Shown here: positions 17,428 through 25,703 of the stretch, piece by piece
How the letters are laid out: every line of letters begins with the position of its first letter
Numbering within the stretch: the stretch's first letter is position 1
Origin: Dyadobacter subterraneus
GTDB taxonomy: Bacteria > Bacteroidota > Bacteroidia > Cytophagales > Spirosomataceae
Reading direction: 5' to 3'
Length of the DNA: 64,000 nt
Assembly (NCBI RefSeq): GCF_015221875.1
Contig: NZ_JACYGY010000001.1
Coordinates: 5,310,501 to 5,374,500, forward strand
Position numbers and translations under genes: made by a program
The notes under the pieces: generated by a model
What the model saw: the letters and a program-made list of their open reading frames with translations, nothing else
Database searches by the model: none
What the model was told of the DNA's origin: nothing

Positions 17428-18390
17428 GTGAATTATAAATCTGACGTTGAAGCAGCCGAGGCTATGAAAGTGGCCTATGAAAAAATCCGTAGTGAAATAG
17501 GACAAGTGATCGTCGGACAGGATGAAGTTATTAAAAGATTGCTTACAGCCATTTTTTGTCAGGGACATTGTTTGTTAGTCGGCGTACCCGGATTGGCCAA
17601 AACACTGCTTATTCAAACCATTGCTTCGTCGCTGGATTTAAAATTCAACCGGATTCAGTTCACACCCGATTTAATGCCCTCAGATATCCTGGGATCAGAA
17701 ACTTTGGATCAGAATCGTAATTTCAAATTTATTCAGGGGCCGATATTTTCAAATATTATTCTTGCGGATGAAATTAACCGTACGCCTCCAAAAACGCAGT
17801 CGGCACTTTTGGAAGCGATGCAGGAATATTCAGTAACGATAGCCGGACAAAGACATGCTTTATCCCGTCCGTTTTTCGTACTCGCAACGCAAAACCCGAT
17901 TGAGCAGGAAGGAACTTATCCACTTCCGGAAGCGCAATTAGACCGGTTTATGTTTATGATTCAGCTGGATTATCCATCTTATGCCGAGGAAGTAAGCATT
18001 GTAAAAAGTACGACCAACGATTCAAAATATCAGGTTAAGGAAGTAATTACAGCAGAGGAAATTATGGATTTCCAGCATCTTGTTCGCCGTGTTCCGGTTA
18101 CGGATCATGTGATTGAATATGCTGTAAAACTGGTTCATAAAACCAGACCATCTTCTGCTCTGGCAATAAAAGACACAAGTGATTATTTGGAATGGGGCGC
18201 TGGTCCGCGTGCTTCTCAGGCATTGATTCTGGCATCAAAATGTAATGCTTTGCTTTCAGGAAAATATTCTCCTGATGTTGAAGATGTAAAGGCGGTTGCA
18301 CTTCCGGTTCTGCGTCATAGGATTATCCGAAACTTTAAAGCAGAGGCTGAGGGAATATCGGTCGACGACATCATTGCTCGTCTTCTTTAA
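17428..18390 (+). CDS. MoxR-family AAA+ ATPase
   Basis: AAA+ ATPase of 320 aa with no signal or membrane segment. Walker A is GVPGLAKT, Walker B is IILADEINR, sensor 1 is ATQNP, and the C-terminal lid contains WGAGPRASQAL. MoxR proteins usually act as chaperones with VWA-domain partners, which are not encoded next to it here. The start is GTG at 17428; the N-terminal NYKSDVEAAEAM is conserved in Cytophagales MoxR proteins, so I keep it over the ATG at residue 13. Third gene of the isomerase operon, ended by a strong terminator at 18415-18457. Confidence 0.9.
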   Translation: MNYKSDVEAAEAMKVAYEKIRSEIGQVIVGQDEVIKRLLTAIFCQGHCLLVGVPGLAKTLLIQTIASSLDLKFNRIQFTPDLMPSDILGSETLDQNRNFKFIQGPIFSNIILADEINRTPPKTQSALLEAMQEYSVTIAGQRHALSRPFFVLATQNPIEQEGTYPLPEAQLDRFMFMIQLDYPSYAEEVSIVKSTTNDSKYQVKEVITAEEIMDFQHLVRRVPVTDHVIEYAVKLVHKTRPSSALAIKDTSDYLEWGAGPRASQALILASKCNALLSGKYSPDVEDVKAVALPVLRHRIIRNFKAEAEGISVDDIIARLL

Positions 18391-18414
18391 TCAGAAAAGG
18401 AATTTAATTTATAC

Positions 18415-18457
18415 AAAATTGCGTTGATCTGTAAAGGATATCAACGCAATTTTTTGC
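18415..18457 (+). terminator. Rho-independent terminator of the PPIase-surA-moxR operon
   Basis: Perfect 14-bp stem (18415-18428 with 18440-18453) around an 11-nt loop, ending in a run of six T. Confidence 0.85.
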
Positions 18458-18510
18458 TTTTAAAGGTATCTGTATATTAAATTCTTCAACACAAAACCAT
18501 AATTCCAACC

Positions 18511-20100
18511 ATGACAATTCAAGGAGAAAATTATATAGGTTATTCACTTTCGTCCCAAAACGAGCGCACTTTTAAATCCTACGTTCCTGCTCAAAATATA
18601 GAATTACCTGAGAAATTTCACGCTGCTACACCTGACGAAGTAGCGCAAGCCATGGAACTTGCTCAAAATGCATTTGGACCATATTCACAAATTCCCGCTT
18701 CTCAAAGAGCTGATTTTTTAATTGCAATCACCGAAGAAATCCTGGCCATCGGCGACGAATTACTGGAAAGAGCAAATCTTGAAACAGGTTTGCCTATTGC
18801 CCGTTTACAAGGTGAAAGAGCCCGTACGATTAATCAGCTTACACAATTTGCTGATCTGATCCGGGAAGGTTCGTGGGTTGAAGCGAGTATTGACACAGCC
18901 ATTCCTGACCGCACGACGGTTCCAAAATCAGATCTGCGTAAAATGCTTATTCCTATCGGGCCAGTGATTGTTTTTGGTTCGAGTAATTTTCCATTTGCCT
19001 ATTCTGTTGCAGGTGTTGATACAGGTCCGGCTTTGGCAGCGGGAAATCCGGTTGTAGTTAAGGCACACGCCGCACATCCCGGTGTTAGTGATCTTACGGC
19101 TCAGGCAATCGTGAAAGCGGCGAAAAGAACCGGAATGCCGGACGGCGTTTTCTCCATGTTGTATGATGATGGTTTTGAAGTTGGCGCGGCCTTGGTTAAA
19201 CATCCGGCCAGTAAGGCTGTTGGTTTTACCGGTTCGATTAAAGGTGGAATGGCGCTGCACAAACTGGCGCAGGAGCGTGAAGAACCAATATCTGTTTATG
19301 CTGAAATGGGAAGTGTTAATCCGGTTGTTATTTTGCCGGAATATCTTGAAAAAAATTCACCGCAGCTGGCCAAAACAATGGCTGCATCTGTAACACTCGG
19401 CGCCGGTCAGTTTTGTACAAATCCCGGATTGGTATTTGTCATTGAAACCGGTTCGCTGAATTTATTTGAAGAAGCATACAAAAACGAAATCCTAAAAACA
19501 GTATCAACTACGATGCTGACTGCCGGTATCCGTTCCAATTTTTATAAGTTAAGGGATGAACTGGTAGAACAGGAAGGTGTAACGCAACTGGCATATTCTG
19601 ACCTTACCGAAGAGCAGGAAAACCAGTCGCAGGCCTCTGTGGCAAAAGTGAGCGGAAAGGATTTTATTGCTAATCCTAAAATCCACGAAGAAGTATTCGG
19701 ACCATTTTCATTGCTTGTTATCTGTAAGGATAAAGCCGAATTACTGTCAGCAATTTCACGTTTGAAAGGCCAGCTAACTGCGTCCTTAATGGCTGATGCT
19801 AGTGAAGCTGCTAAGTATCCGGAATTGCTGCAAAGTCTTTCCAGAATTTGCGGACGATTTATTATGAATGGAGTTCCGACCGGTGTCGAGGTTTGTCCAT
19901 CCATGCATCATGGCGGACCGTTTCCTTCGGCCATTGATGCGCGGTTTACTTCTGTTGGCCGTCATTCGATTCTTCGGTTTGTTCGTCCGCAGTCATTTCA
20001 GGATTGGGATGATTCCTTACTTCCGGTTGAATTGAAAAACGCGAATCCGCTGGGAATTTTCAGGCTGGTGAATAACGAAACTACCAAACGGGAGATATAA
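18511..20100 (+). CDS. Alpha-ketoglutarate semialdehyde dehydrogenase (NADP+), aldehyde dehydrogenase family
   Basis: Aldehyde dehydrogenase of 529 aa of the KGSADH subgroup, which oxidises 2-oxoglutarate semialdehyde to 2-oxoglutarate as the last step of non-phosphorylating L-arabinose, glucarate/galactarate or hydroxyproline breakdown. Catalytic Cys is in GQFCTNPG, general-base Glu in YAEMGSVNP, the cofactor-binding Asn in GSSNFPFAYSVAG, and the GFTGS loop is present. Length and the FGSSNFPFA and KAHAAHPG motifs fit this subgroup rather than succinate semialdehyde dehydrogenases. No sugar-acid dehydratase or permease lies beside it, so the pathway cannot be told from context. It is flanked by terminator-like hairpins and stands alone. 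Confidence 0.85.
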   Translation: MTIQGENYIGYSLSSQNERTFKSYVPAQNIELPEKFHAATPDEVAQAMELAQNAFGPYSQIPASQRADFLIAITEEILAIGDELLERANLETGLPIARLQGERARTINQLTQFADLIREGSWVEASIDTAIPDRTTVPKSDLRKMLIPIGPVIVFGSSNFPFAYSVAGVDTGPALAAGNPVVVKAHAAHPGVSDLTAQAIVKAAKRTGMPDGVFSMLYDDGFEVGAALVKHPASKAVGFTGSIKGGMALHKLAQEREEPISVYAEMGSVNPVVILPEYLEKNSPQLAKTMAASVTLGAGQFCTNPGLVFVIETGSLNLFEEAYKNEILKTVSTTMLTAGIRSNFYKLRDELVEQEGVTQLAYSDLTEEQENQSQASVAKVSGKDFIANPKIHEEVFGPFSLLVICKDKAELLSAISRLKGQLTASLMADASEAAKYPELLQSLSRICGRFIMNGVPTGVEVCPSMHHGGPFPSAIDARFTSVGRHSILRFVRPQSFQDWDDSLLPVELKNANPLGIFRLVNNETTKREI

Positions 20101-20110
20101 ATCTTAACTT

Positions 20111-20145
20111 TAAACGCTTCCGAAGAAAAGCTTTGGAAGCGTTTA
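20111..20145 (+). terminator. Hairpin after the KGSADH gene
   Basis: Perfect 11-bp stem TAAACGCTTCC (20111-20121) / GGAAGCGTTTA (20135-20145), 10 bp after the stop. There is no long T-run, so it may stabilise the 3' end rather than terminate. It almost touches a possible GTG start at 20149. Confidence 0.5.
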
Positions 20146-20169
20146 GCAGTGTTCTTAAACAATAAAGTC

Positions 20170-20925
20170 ATGATCGCCGTCAAAACCAAAACTTTTCATA
20201 TCCTTAATGGAGATGCATTACTGGATAATTTTCCAGCGGAATTGCTAACCGGCGAAATCATTATCGCCCGGGAATGTCTGGTGGACGGACCGGTTGATGG
20301 CGCAACACCAGAACAGTTTTGGGAAACCCGCGCAGGTTTTATTCAGGAAACTTATGGTGAAGAAAAGGAAGTTTATTTTGAAGAAGTTGTTACCGAGTTT
20401 GAAAAAATAAAAGCGATTCCTGCCAATTCAGAAGTTAATTTTTGGTTTGAAGACGATCTTTTTTGTCAGGCGAATTTATGGTTTTGCGCCTCATTGTTGC
20501 TGCCCGTCGCACATGTGATTAAAGCTTTTATTATCAAACCGCCGTTAATTGACCAGGAACCGGATTGGCGCGGATTCGGTCCTATGGATCGACATGCACT
20601 TGCAGAAGCTTATCTGCAAAAAAAGGAGCTTTCACTTTCTGATTTAAGTCTGCTGGCGAATCTTTGGGATGCTTATAAAAATGATAATCGTGAAAAGCTG
20701 GTAGAACTGGCACTGATCCAATCAGAAAATTTCACGTTTCTGTCCCCGGTTATACAGGCTCAGCTCGACCGGAAATATAATCGGCCAGAAAATGTTTTGA
20801 AAGAAATTATGAAGGAAAAAGAAACAACAGATTTTAAAACAATTTTCCGGGAATTTGGTAAAAGAGAAGGAATTTATGGGTTTGGGGATTCGCAGGTTGA
20901 AAAACTTTTGGAAAAGATAAAATGA
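20170..20925 (+). CDS. DUF1835 domain-containing protein
   Basis: Cytoplasmic protein of 251 aa from the ATG at 20170; a GTG at 20149 is possible but abuts the preceding hairpin. The N-terminal block FHILNGDALLDNFP...GEIIIARECLVDGP is the DUF1835 signature, and a helical C-terminal part follows. The function of this family is unknown; the fold is thought to be nucleotide-hydrolase-like, but no catalytic residues can be named. It converges on truA with 8 bp between the stops. Confidence 0.78.
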   Translation: MIAVKTKTFHILNGDALLDNFPAELLTGEIIIARECLVDGPVDGATPEQFWETRAGFIQETYGEEKEVYFEEVVTEFEKIKAIPANSEVNFWFEDDLFCQANLWFCASLLLPVAHVIKAFIIKPPLIDQEPDWRGFGPMDRHALAEAYLQKKELSLSDLSLLANLWDAYKNDNREKLVELALIQSENFTFLSPVIQAQLDRKYNRPENVLKEIMKEKETTDFKTIFREFGKREGIYGFGDSQVEKLLEKIK

Positions 20926-20933
20926 AATCCGGC

Positions 20934-21668
20934 TTATTCAGGATACCCGACTTCAACTAAAAATAAACCTTCCGCAGGTGCTTGTGCTCCGGCCTTGCTC
21001 CTATCCTGCGCCTGGATAATTTTTTCAAAATCACCAATACTTTTTTTCCCGGTACCCACTTCGAGCAATGTGCCAACAAGTGCCCGAACCATACCCCGCA
21101 GAAAACGATTTGATTTTACACTGAATATCAGAATTCCGCCTTTCTCAAACCATTCAGCCTCGGTGATTTCACAAAGAAAATTGTTTACCTGCGTATGCAG
21201 CTTGCTGAAACTTTCAAAATTCTTGTATTTGAATAATAGAAGAGCCGCTTCGTTCATCAATTGAATATTGAGTTGTTTGTGAAAAATATGCGATTCGTTG
21301 AACAAAAAAGGATTTTTTCGCTTTACAATCCGGTACTCATAACGCCGGTAAATGGCATCAAAACGGGAATGTGCAGTATCCTCAACAACGAAAACCCGAT
21401 GAACCGCAATGTCAAAAGGCAATAAACTATTAAGCCGGTAAGTTAGTACATCACAATCTTTAACCGGCTGTATGGTATCGAAATGTGCATATTGTTGCTC
21501 CGCATGCACACCAGTATCGGTACGGCTGCTGCCAACGCTTTCAATCGTTTCTCTCAGAATGAGCGTAAGTGCTTCATCCAGTTTTTGCTGCACAGAAATT
21601 GCATTGTTTTGCTTCTGCCAACCACTGTAATTTGTCCCTTTATAGCTGAATTCGATAAAATAGCGCAT
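20934..21668 (-). CDS. truA: tRNA pseudouridine synthase A
   Basis: Makes pseudouridine at positions 38-40 of the tRNA anticodon stem. 244 aa, normal for the family. The catalytic Asp51 is in the invariant GSSRTDTGVHA; the N-terminal YKGTNYSGWQ and C-terminal FLRGMVRALVGTLLEVG blocks are also diagnostic. On the minus strand a TACTTTTG box (complement of 21673-21680) lies only 4 bp before the ATG, which would imply a very short leader if used. Confidence 0.95.
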   Translation of the reverse strand: MRYFIEFSYKGTNYSGWQKQNNAISVQQKLDEALTLILRETIESVGSSRTDTGVHAEQQYAHFDTIQPVKDCDVLTYRLNSLLPFDIAVHRVFVVEDTAHSRFDAIYRRYEYRIVKRKNPFLFNESHIFHKQLNIQLMNEAALLLFKYKNFESFSKLHTQVNNFLCEITEAEWFEKGGILIFSVKSNRFLRGMVRALVGTLLEVGTGKKSIGDFEKIIQAQDRSKAGAQAPAEGLFLVEVGYPE

Positions 21669-21891
21669 GCCGCAAAAGTAAGAGAAAGTAGTGAGTTTAT
21701 CTTTTTGAGATTGAAACTTAGATATGAATAAGGTGAGAAATGAGGCACCGATTTGTACTTTTTTATGTTGATGAAGATTCAGAATATTCTAAAAATCACT
21801 TTGTCAATATAAATTTGACAACAGAAAGCTGAATTAAATACAGATTTCATTCAAAGAACACAAATTATTTCGAGGTTGACGTGAAGAACAT

Positions 21892-21899
21892 TAACTTTG
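21892..21899 (+). promoter_or_regulatory. Candidate -7 box (TAACTTTG) of glnS
   Basis: Matches TAnnTTTG and lies 27 bp before the ATG at 21927. An apparent upstream TTG start at 21897 is part of this box, which argues for the ATG start. Confidence 0.5.
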
Positions 21900-21926
21900 A
21901 CAATTGAAATATATTTCCAGTACTGT

Positions 21927-23600
21927 ATGATTACGGAAGAAAAAAAAGAAGAGAAGAGCCTGAATTTTATTGAAGAGATCATTGAGGCAGACCTGCAAGC
22001 AGGTAAGTACAAGGAAATTATAACCCGTTTCCCTCCTGAGCCGAACGGATATCTTCATATCGGGCATGCTTCAAGTATTTGTCTGAATTTTGGATTGACA
22101 AAAAAATTTCCGGGTTATACAAACCTGCGATTTGATGATACAAATCCGACAACGGAAGACACGGAATACGTTGAAAGTATTAAAAATGATATTCGCTGGA
22201 TGGGTTTTGAATGGCAGAACGAACTTTACGCTTCTGACTATTTCGATACTTTGTACGATTATGCAGTAAAGCTGATCAATCTGGGTCTGGCTTATGTTGA
22301 CGATTCTACTTCCGAAGAAATTGCGACTTTAAAAGGAACACCAACGGAACCAGGAAAAAACAGTCCGTTCCGTGACCGCACGATTGAAGAAAATCTGACT
22401 CTTTTTGAACAGATGAAAAACGGTGATTTTCCGGATGGAAGTCATACGCTTCGTGCGAAAATTGATATGGCGCATCAAAATATGCTGATGCGTGATCCGA
22501 TTTTATACCGTATCAAACATGCGCATCACCACCGTACAGGCAACAAATGGTGCATTTATCCAATGTATGATTTTGCCCACGGACAAAGTGATTCTATCGA
22601 AAATATCACGCACTCATTGTGTACGATGGAATTTATTCCGCACCGTGAGTTGTACGACTGGCTGATTGAAAAGCTGGAAATATTTCCATCTCATCAATAT
22701 GAATTTGCGCGTCGTAACCTGAATTACACGGTAACAAGCAAAAGAAAATTATTGCAGCTTGTTCAGGAAGGACACGTAAATGGCTGGGACGATCCACGCA
22801 TGCCAACCATCAGCGGTTTGCGCAGAAGAGGTTATACACCGGCAAGTATCCGTGAATTTTGCGATCGTATCGGTGTGGCACGTCGTGAAAATATGATTGA
22901 TGTAGGTTTGCTGGAATTTTGTGTGCGTGAAGATTTGAACAAAACGTCTTTGCGCAGAATGGTGGTTCTTGATCCTTTGAAACTGGTGATTACCAACTTC
23001 CCTGAAGATCTTTCTGAAACCTGTATTACTGAAAACAATCCGGAAGATATCGCAACCGGTATGCGTGAGATTCTTTTCACAAAAGAAATTTTCATCGAGC
23101 GTGAAGATTTTATGGAAGTTCCCTCTAAAAAATATTTCAGACTGGCACCAGGTAAAATGGTCCGTTTAAAAGGAGCATATATCATCCAGGCTGATTCTGT
23201 TGTGAAAGACGAAAATGGCGAAGTTACCGAAGTTCATTGTACCTATGTTGAAAACAGCAAAAGCGGACAGGATACTACTGGAATCAATGTAAAGGGAACA
23301 TTGCACTGGGTTTCCGCCAAACATGGGGTGCCGGTTGAAGTTCGTTTGTATGACCGTTTGTTTTCTGTTGAAAATGTAGCTTCGGAGGAAGGTGATTTCA
23401 AACAATACATGAATCCGGATTCATTAAATATTATTACCGGATATGCTGAGCCTTCTTTAACAGAAGCAAAACCTGGCGAATCATTCCAGTTTTTAAGAAA
23501 AGGTTATTTCGCTGCTGATCCGGATGGAACGGCTGAGAAGCCTGTTTTTAATCGTACGGTCACGCTTCGTGATAACTGGGCGAAGGCTGGGGAAAAATAG
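21927..23600 (+). CDS. glnS: Glutamine--tRNA ligase
   Basis: Class I aminoacyl-tRNA synthetase of 557 aa that charges tRNA-Gln. The HIGH motif is at residues 44-47 (GYLHIGHAS), preceded by FPPEPNG, and the KMSKS equivalent is TSKRK. The C-terminal beta-barrel anticodon-binding domains (from about 340) are complete, ending with the LRDNWAK region. The start is the ATG at 21927, giving MITEEKKEEKSLNFIEEII; an upstream TTG would overlap the promoter box. Having a GlnRS means the organism need not use only the indirect amidotransferase route. Downstream is a 498-bp region with palindromic repeats. Confidence 0.96.
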   Translation: MITEEKKEEKSLNFIEEIIEADLQAGKYKEIITRFPPEPNGYLHIGHASSICLNFGLTKKFPGYTNLRFDDTNPTTEDTEYVESIKNDIRWMGFEWQNELYASDYFDTLYDYAVKLINLGLAYVDDSTSEEIATLKGTPTEPGKNSPFRDRTIEENLTLFEQMKNGDFPDGSHTLRAKIDMAHQNMLMRDPILYRIKHAHHHRTGNKWCIYPMYDFAHGQSDSIENITHSLCTMEFIPHRELYDWLIEKLEIFPSHQYEFARRNLNYTVTSKRKLLQLVQEGHVNGWDDPRMPTISGLRRRGYTPASIREFCDRIGVARRENMIDVGLLEFCVREDLNKTSLRRMVVLDPLKLVITNFPEDLSETCITENNPEDIATGMREILFTKEIFIEREDFMEVPSKKYFRLAPGKMVRLKGAYIIQADSVVKDENGEVTEVHCTYVENSKSGQDTTGINVKGTLHWVSAKHGVPVEVRLYDRLFSVENVASEEGDFKQYMNPDSLNIITGYAEPSLTEAKPGESFQFLRKGYFAADPDGTAEKPVFNRTVTLRDNWAKAGEK

Positions 23601-23695
23601 GTAGCTATTGGCCATTGGCCTTCTGCTAGTAATGCAGGCTTAGTAAGCATACCGAAACGCAGTTAAATTAAAATATTTATAATTGTGCTTTTCAA

Positions 23696-23831
23696 TCCCG
23701 AAGGGATGTTATTATTATAGAAATTGAGAAACAAAATATTCTCCAAAACCCCGAAGGGATGAAATATCACCCCTTCGGGGTTTTGGAAATTCTAAATTTC
23801 ACCTCCTATAATAATATCAGTCCTTTGGACT
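23696..23831. repeat. Nested palindromic REP/MITE-like element
   Basis: Two copies of a CCCGAAGGGATG unit (23697-23708 and 23750-23761) and an opposing CCCCTTCGGGG. The centre is a perfect 15-bp stem (23743-23757 with 23772-23786) around a 14-nt loop. Outside it, ATTATTATAG (23711-23720) pairs exactly with CTATAATAAT (23806-23815), and an intervening GAAATTGAGA/TCTAAATTTC pair matches 8 of 10. A further small palindrome, GTCC-TTT-GGAC, sits at 23820-23830. The whole can fold into one cruciform of about 120 bp. Confidence 0.7.
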
Positions 23832-23903
23832 TAAAGTATTTTCTTGTTTCTACCTGGATTGGTTAGAGATTTGGAAAAATTTATATACCCACTTCTTTTG
23901 AAG

Positions 23904-23938
23904 ACGTCGTTACTTAAAAAGGTAGACGACGTTTTTAT
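23904..23938 (+). terminator. Hairpin with T-tract 300 bp after glnS
   Basis: ACGTCGT (23904-23910) pairs with ACGACGT (23926-23932), extended by AAG/TTT, and is followed by TTTTATTT. It could end a glnS read-through transcript or a short RNA from the repeat region. Confidence 0.45.
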
Positions 23939-24044
23939 TTATGATAATTAAATCGCTGCACAAAAATCTCCAAATTATATTTCCCTAACCTCCATTAAAT
24001 TTCAATTAAACACTCCATATAATTAGATTGGTTTTAAATAATAC

Positions 24045-24075
24045 TTGCAATGCTAAAACTTACGATTTATCTTTG
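24045..24075 (+). promoter_or_regulatory. Bacteroidota-type promoter of the small ORF
   Basis: TTG at 24045-24047, a 20-bp spacer and TATCTTTG at 24068-24075 fit the consensus very well. The ATG is 23 bp downstream. Confidence 0.65.
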
Positions 24076-24098
24076 TGCCAGATTTCAAGGTCATATAA

Positions 24099-24458
24099 AT
24101 GTCAGTTGCAGTGAATAACCCGAATGAATTGTTCTGTACCTCCAAAGGTTATAGTTTTCAGTGTGATAAAAGTTCAAGAATTGTAATTCATTTTGGGGAA
24201 ATGATTGCTTCATTTCGCATCCAGGATTTCCTGAACTTCCGTCGTTTAGTAAACAACATTGACATAAAAAGCAGATTATTTGATCTGTCTGACGAATCTG
24301 ATTTCGAATTTGTTGAAGCTCCTCAACTCAATATCAATCAGAAACTTACCCTTTGCGAACTGATCCAGTTAAGAGAACTTGTTAACGGAACGCACTTCGC
24401 AATTGAACTTAATTCACTTCTTCATACCATTCTTTACGTAGAACAAGAATTAGTCTAA
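24099..24458 (+). CDS. Uncharacterised 119-aa protein upstream of ferritin
   Basis: I do not recognise this gene with confidence. It is a soluble protein of 119 aa with no signal peptide or membrane segment. Visible features: a single CDKS segment near residue 22, then a hydrophobic core IVIHFGEMIASFRIQDFLNFRRLV, and an acidic stretch (DLSDESDFEFVEAP) before a helical C-terminus. The pattern of one Cys, then hhFG, then F..FLNF resembles small Bacteroidota proteins of unknown function. It has the best promoter match in the window and lies 112 bp upstream of the ferritin start, which has its own promoter, so co-regulation is possible but not shown. Confidence 0.75.
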   Translation: MSVAVNNPNELFCTSKGYSFQCDKSSRIVIHFGEMIASFRIQDFLNFRRLVNNIDIKSRLFDLSDESDFEFVEAPQLNINQKLTLCELIQLRELVNGTHFAIELNSLLHTILYVEQELV

Positions 24459-24507
24459 ATAGCTGAAACCCTTCATATTAGACCAATTCCAAATTTAAAG
24501 GTTTGTC

Positions 24508-24537
24508 TTGTAATGATGAACTTTCGTGTGATATTTG
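24508..24537 (+). promoter_or_regulatory. Candidate promoter of ferritin
   Basis: TTG at 24508-24510, a 19-bp spacer and GATATTTG at 24530-24537 (7 of 8 consensus positions). Transcription would begin near 24544, just upstream of the ATG codons at 24553 and 24571. Confidence 0.5.
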
Positions 24538-24570
24538 TGCTTATTACTTCAAATGATAAACACGAATACC

Positions 24571-25095
24571 ATGAGAGATCTACTTAGAGCCCGTACTTCT
24601 TTAAAAGAAGAGATAGAAATATTATTGAACAACCAGGTTAAAATGGAAGCAGAAGCATCAGCTAAATATTTGGCTATGGCTTCATGGTGCGACCGTAATG
24701 GTTACAGAAACAGCGCAGCTTATTTCCTTAAACAATCCGACGAAGAACGCGGACATATGTTGAAAATTTTCAACTACATCATGACCGTTGGCGGAACTGC
24801 TGTTTCTCCTGAGGTTCCTGCTGTAAAACAAGAATTCGCTTCATTCAGAAGTGTTTTTGAAGCAGCGCTTCAGAGCGAAATCAATGTGACTCAATCGATC
24901 AACCGCATTGTAACACAGAGCCGTCGCGAAGAAGATTATGCTACTGAAACTTTCATGCAGTGGTTTGTAAATGAACAAATCGAAGAAGAAGACAACGCCC
25001 GTCGCGCTATCGAACTTTTTGATGTAATCGGTGAAGAAGGAACTGGTCGTTACCACATCGACAAAGCAATTTTGAAAATCAGTTCTGAGAACTAG
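24571..25095 (+). CDS. ftnA: Non-heme bacterial ferritin
   Basis: Iron-storage protein that oxidises ferrous iron and stores it inside a 24-mer shell. From the ATG at 24571 it is 174 aa, the normal ferritin length, and starts MRDLLRARTSLKEEIE; an ATG at 24553 and a TTG at 24535 are possible but the TTG lies in the promoter. Ferroxidase-type residues are visible in KMEAEASAKYL, DEERGHM (Glu and His), QSEINV and NEQIEEE. It follows the unknown 119-aa gene, ends in a strong terminator, and precedes the peroxide-responsive ohrR-ohr genes, grouping iron storage with oxidant defence. Confidence 0.92.
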   Translation: MRDLLRARTSLKEEIEILLNNQVKMEAEASAKYLAMASWCDRNGYRNSAAYFLKQSDEERGHMLKIFNYIMTVGGTAVSPEVPAVKQEFASFRSVFEAALQSEINVTQSINRIVTQSRREEDYATETFMQWFVNEQIEEEDNARRAIELFDVIGEEGTGRYHIDKAILKISSEN

Positions 25096-25116
25096 AAATA
25101 TAAAATTCAAGCTTAC

Positions 25117-25150
25117 AAAAAGAGCTGCATCTTCTGATGCGGCTCTTTTC
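25117..25150 (+). terminator. Rho-independent terminator of ferritin
   Basis: AAAAGAGCTGCATC pairs with GATGCGGCTCTTTT (one G-U pair) around a very short loop. Confidence 0.85.
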
Positions 25151-25182
25151 GTTTTAAAGAATAAATACCAGTTAATGCTAGG

Positions 25183-25206
25183 AATTAAATTGTATACAAT
25201 TTAATT
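25183..25206. promoter_or_regulatory. OhrR operator: perfect 24-bp palindrome
   Basis: The 12-nt half-site AATTAAATTGTA (25183-25194) is followed directly by its exact reverse complement TACAATTTAATT (25195-25206). The core TACAATT/AATTGTA matches the known OhrR box of Bacillus. The second half overlaps the -7 box TAATTTTG (25202-25209), and the ohrR ATG is 21 bp beyond. Binding here would block transcription of ohrR and probably ohr. Confidence 0.8.
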
Positions 25207-25227
25207 TTGCACAATCAATATTAAGAC

Positions 25228-25674
25228 ATGGAATTATTAAAATTATCAAATCAGCTTTGTTTTCCGTTGTATGCTTTATCCCGGAAGATTACGAGCCATT
25301 ATCTGCCTCTTCTCGAAAAAATCGGACTCACCTATCCTCAATATCTTGTCATGATGGTACTCTGGGAGGAAGATTCAGTTTCGGTTAAAGAACTTGGACA
25401 TAAATTAATGCTTGATTCCGGAACACTTTCTCCGCTTTTGAAAAAACTGGAAGACCGGGAATTGGTGCTCCGGAAAAGACTTAAAGAAGACGAACGTGTT
25501 GTCATTATTACGTTAACAGAATCAGGAGAACAGTTAAAAGAAAGCGCTTCCGTAATTCCGGAACAGATTAAGTGTAGTCTTGAACTTACAGATAAGGAAA
25601 TGCGTGAAATGAAAGCGCTGGCAACAGGGCTGCTTGAAAAGATCAACCAAATTGAAACAGTACATAGTAATTAA
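25228..25674 (+). CDS. ohrR: Organic hydroperoxide sensor, MarR family (OhrR)
   Basis: Winged-helix repressor of 148 aa. The N-terminal LSNQLCFPLYALSR carries Cys11 at the position of the peroxide-reactive Cys of OhrR. The helix-turn-helix follows (SVKELGHKLMLDSGTLSPLLKKLE) with the wing residues EDERVVIITLTESG, both typical of the OhrR branch of MarR. Oxidation of Cys11 by organic peroxides would release the operator at 25183-25206. No second conserved Cys is visible in the OhrR position, so it looks like the 1-Cys type. ohr follows after 29 bp. Confidence 0.92.
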   Translation: MELLKLSNQLCFPLYALSRKITSHYLPLLEKIGLTYPQYLVMMVLWEEDSVSVKELGHKLMLDSGTLSPLLKKLEDRELVLRKRLKEDERVVIITLTESGEQLKESASVIPEQIKCSLELTDKEMREMKALATGLLEKINQIETVHSN

Positions 25675-25703
25675 TTGAATAACCCACTAAAAACCAATTG
25701 AAG

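Larger units (their letters stand above)
23601..24098. other. Intergenic region with palindromic repeat cluster and promoter
   Basis: 498 bp between glnS and the small ORF. It holds a nested palindromic repeat (23696-23831), a hairpin with T-tract (23904-23938) and a good promoter (24045-24075), listed separately. No ORF, tRNA or known structured RNA was recognised. Confidence 0.6.
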
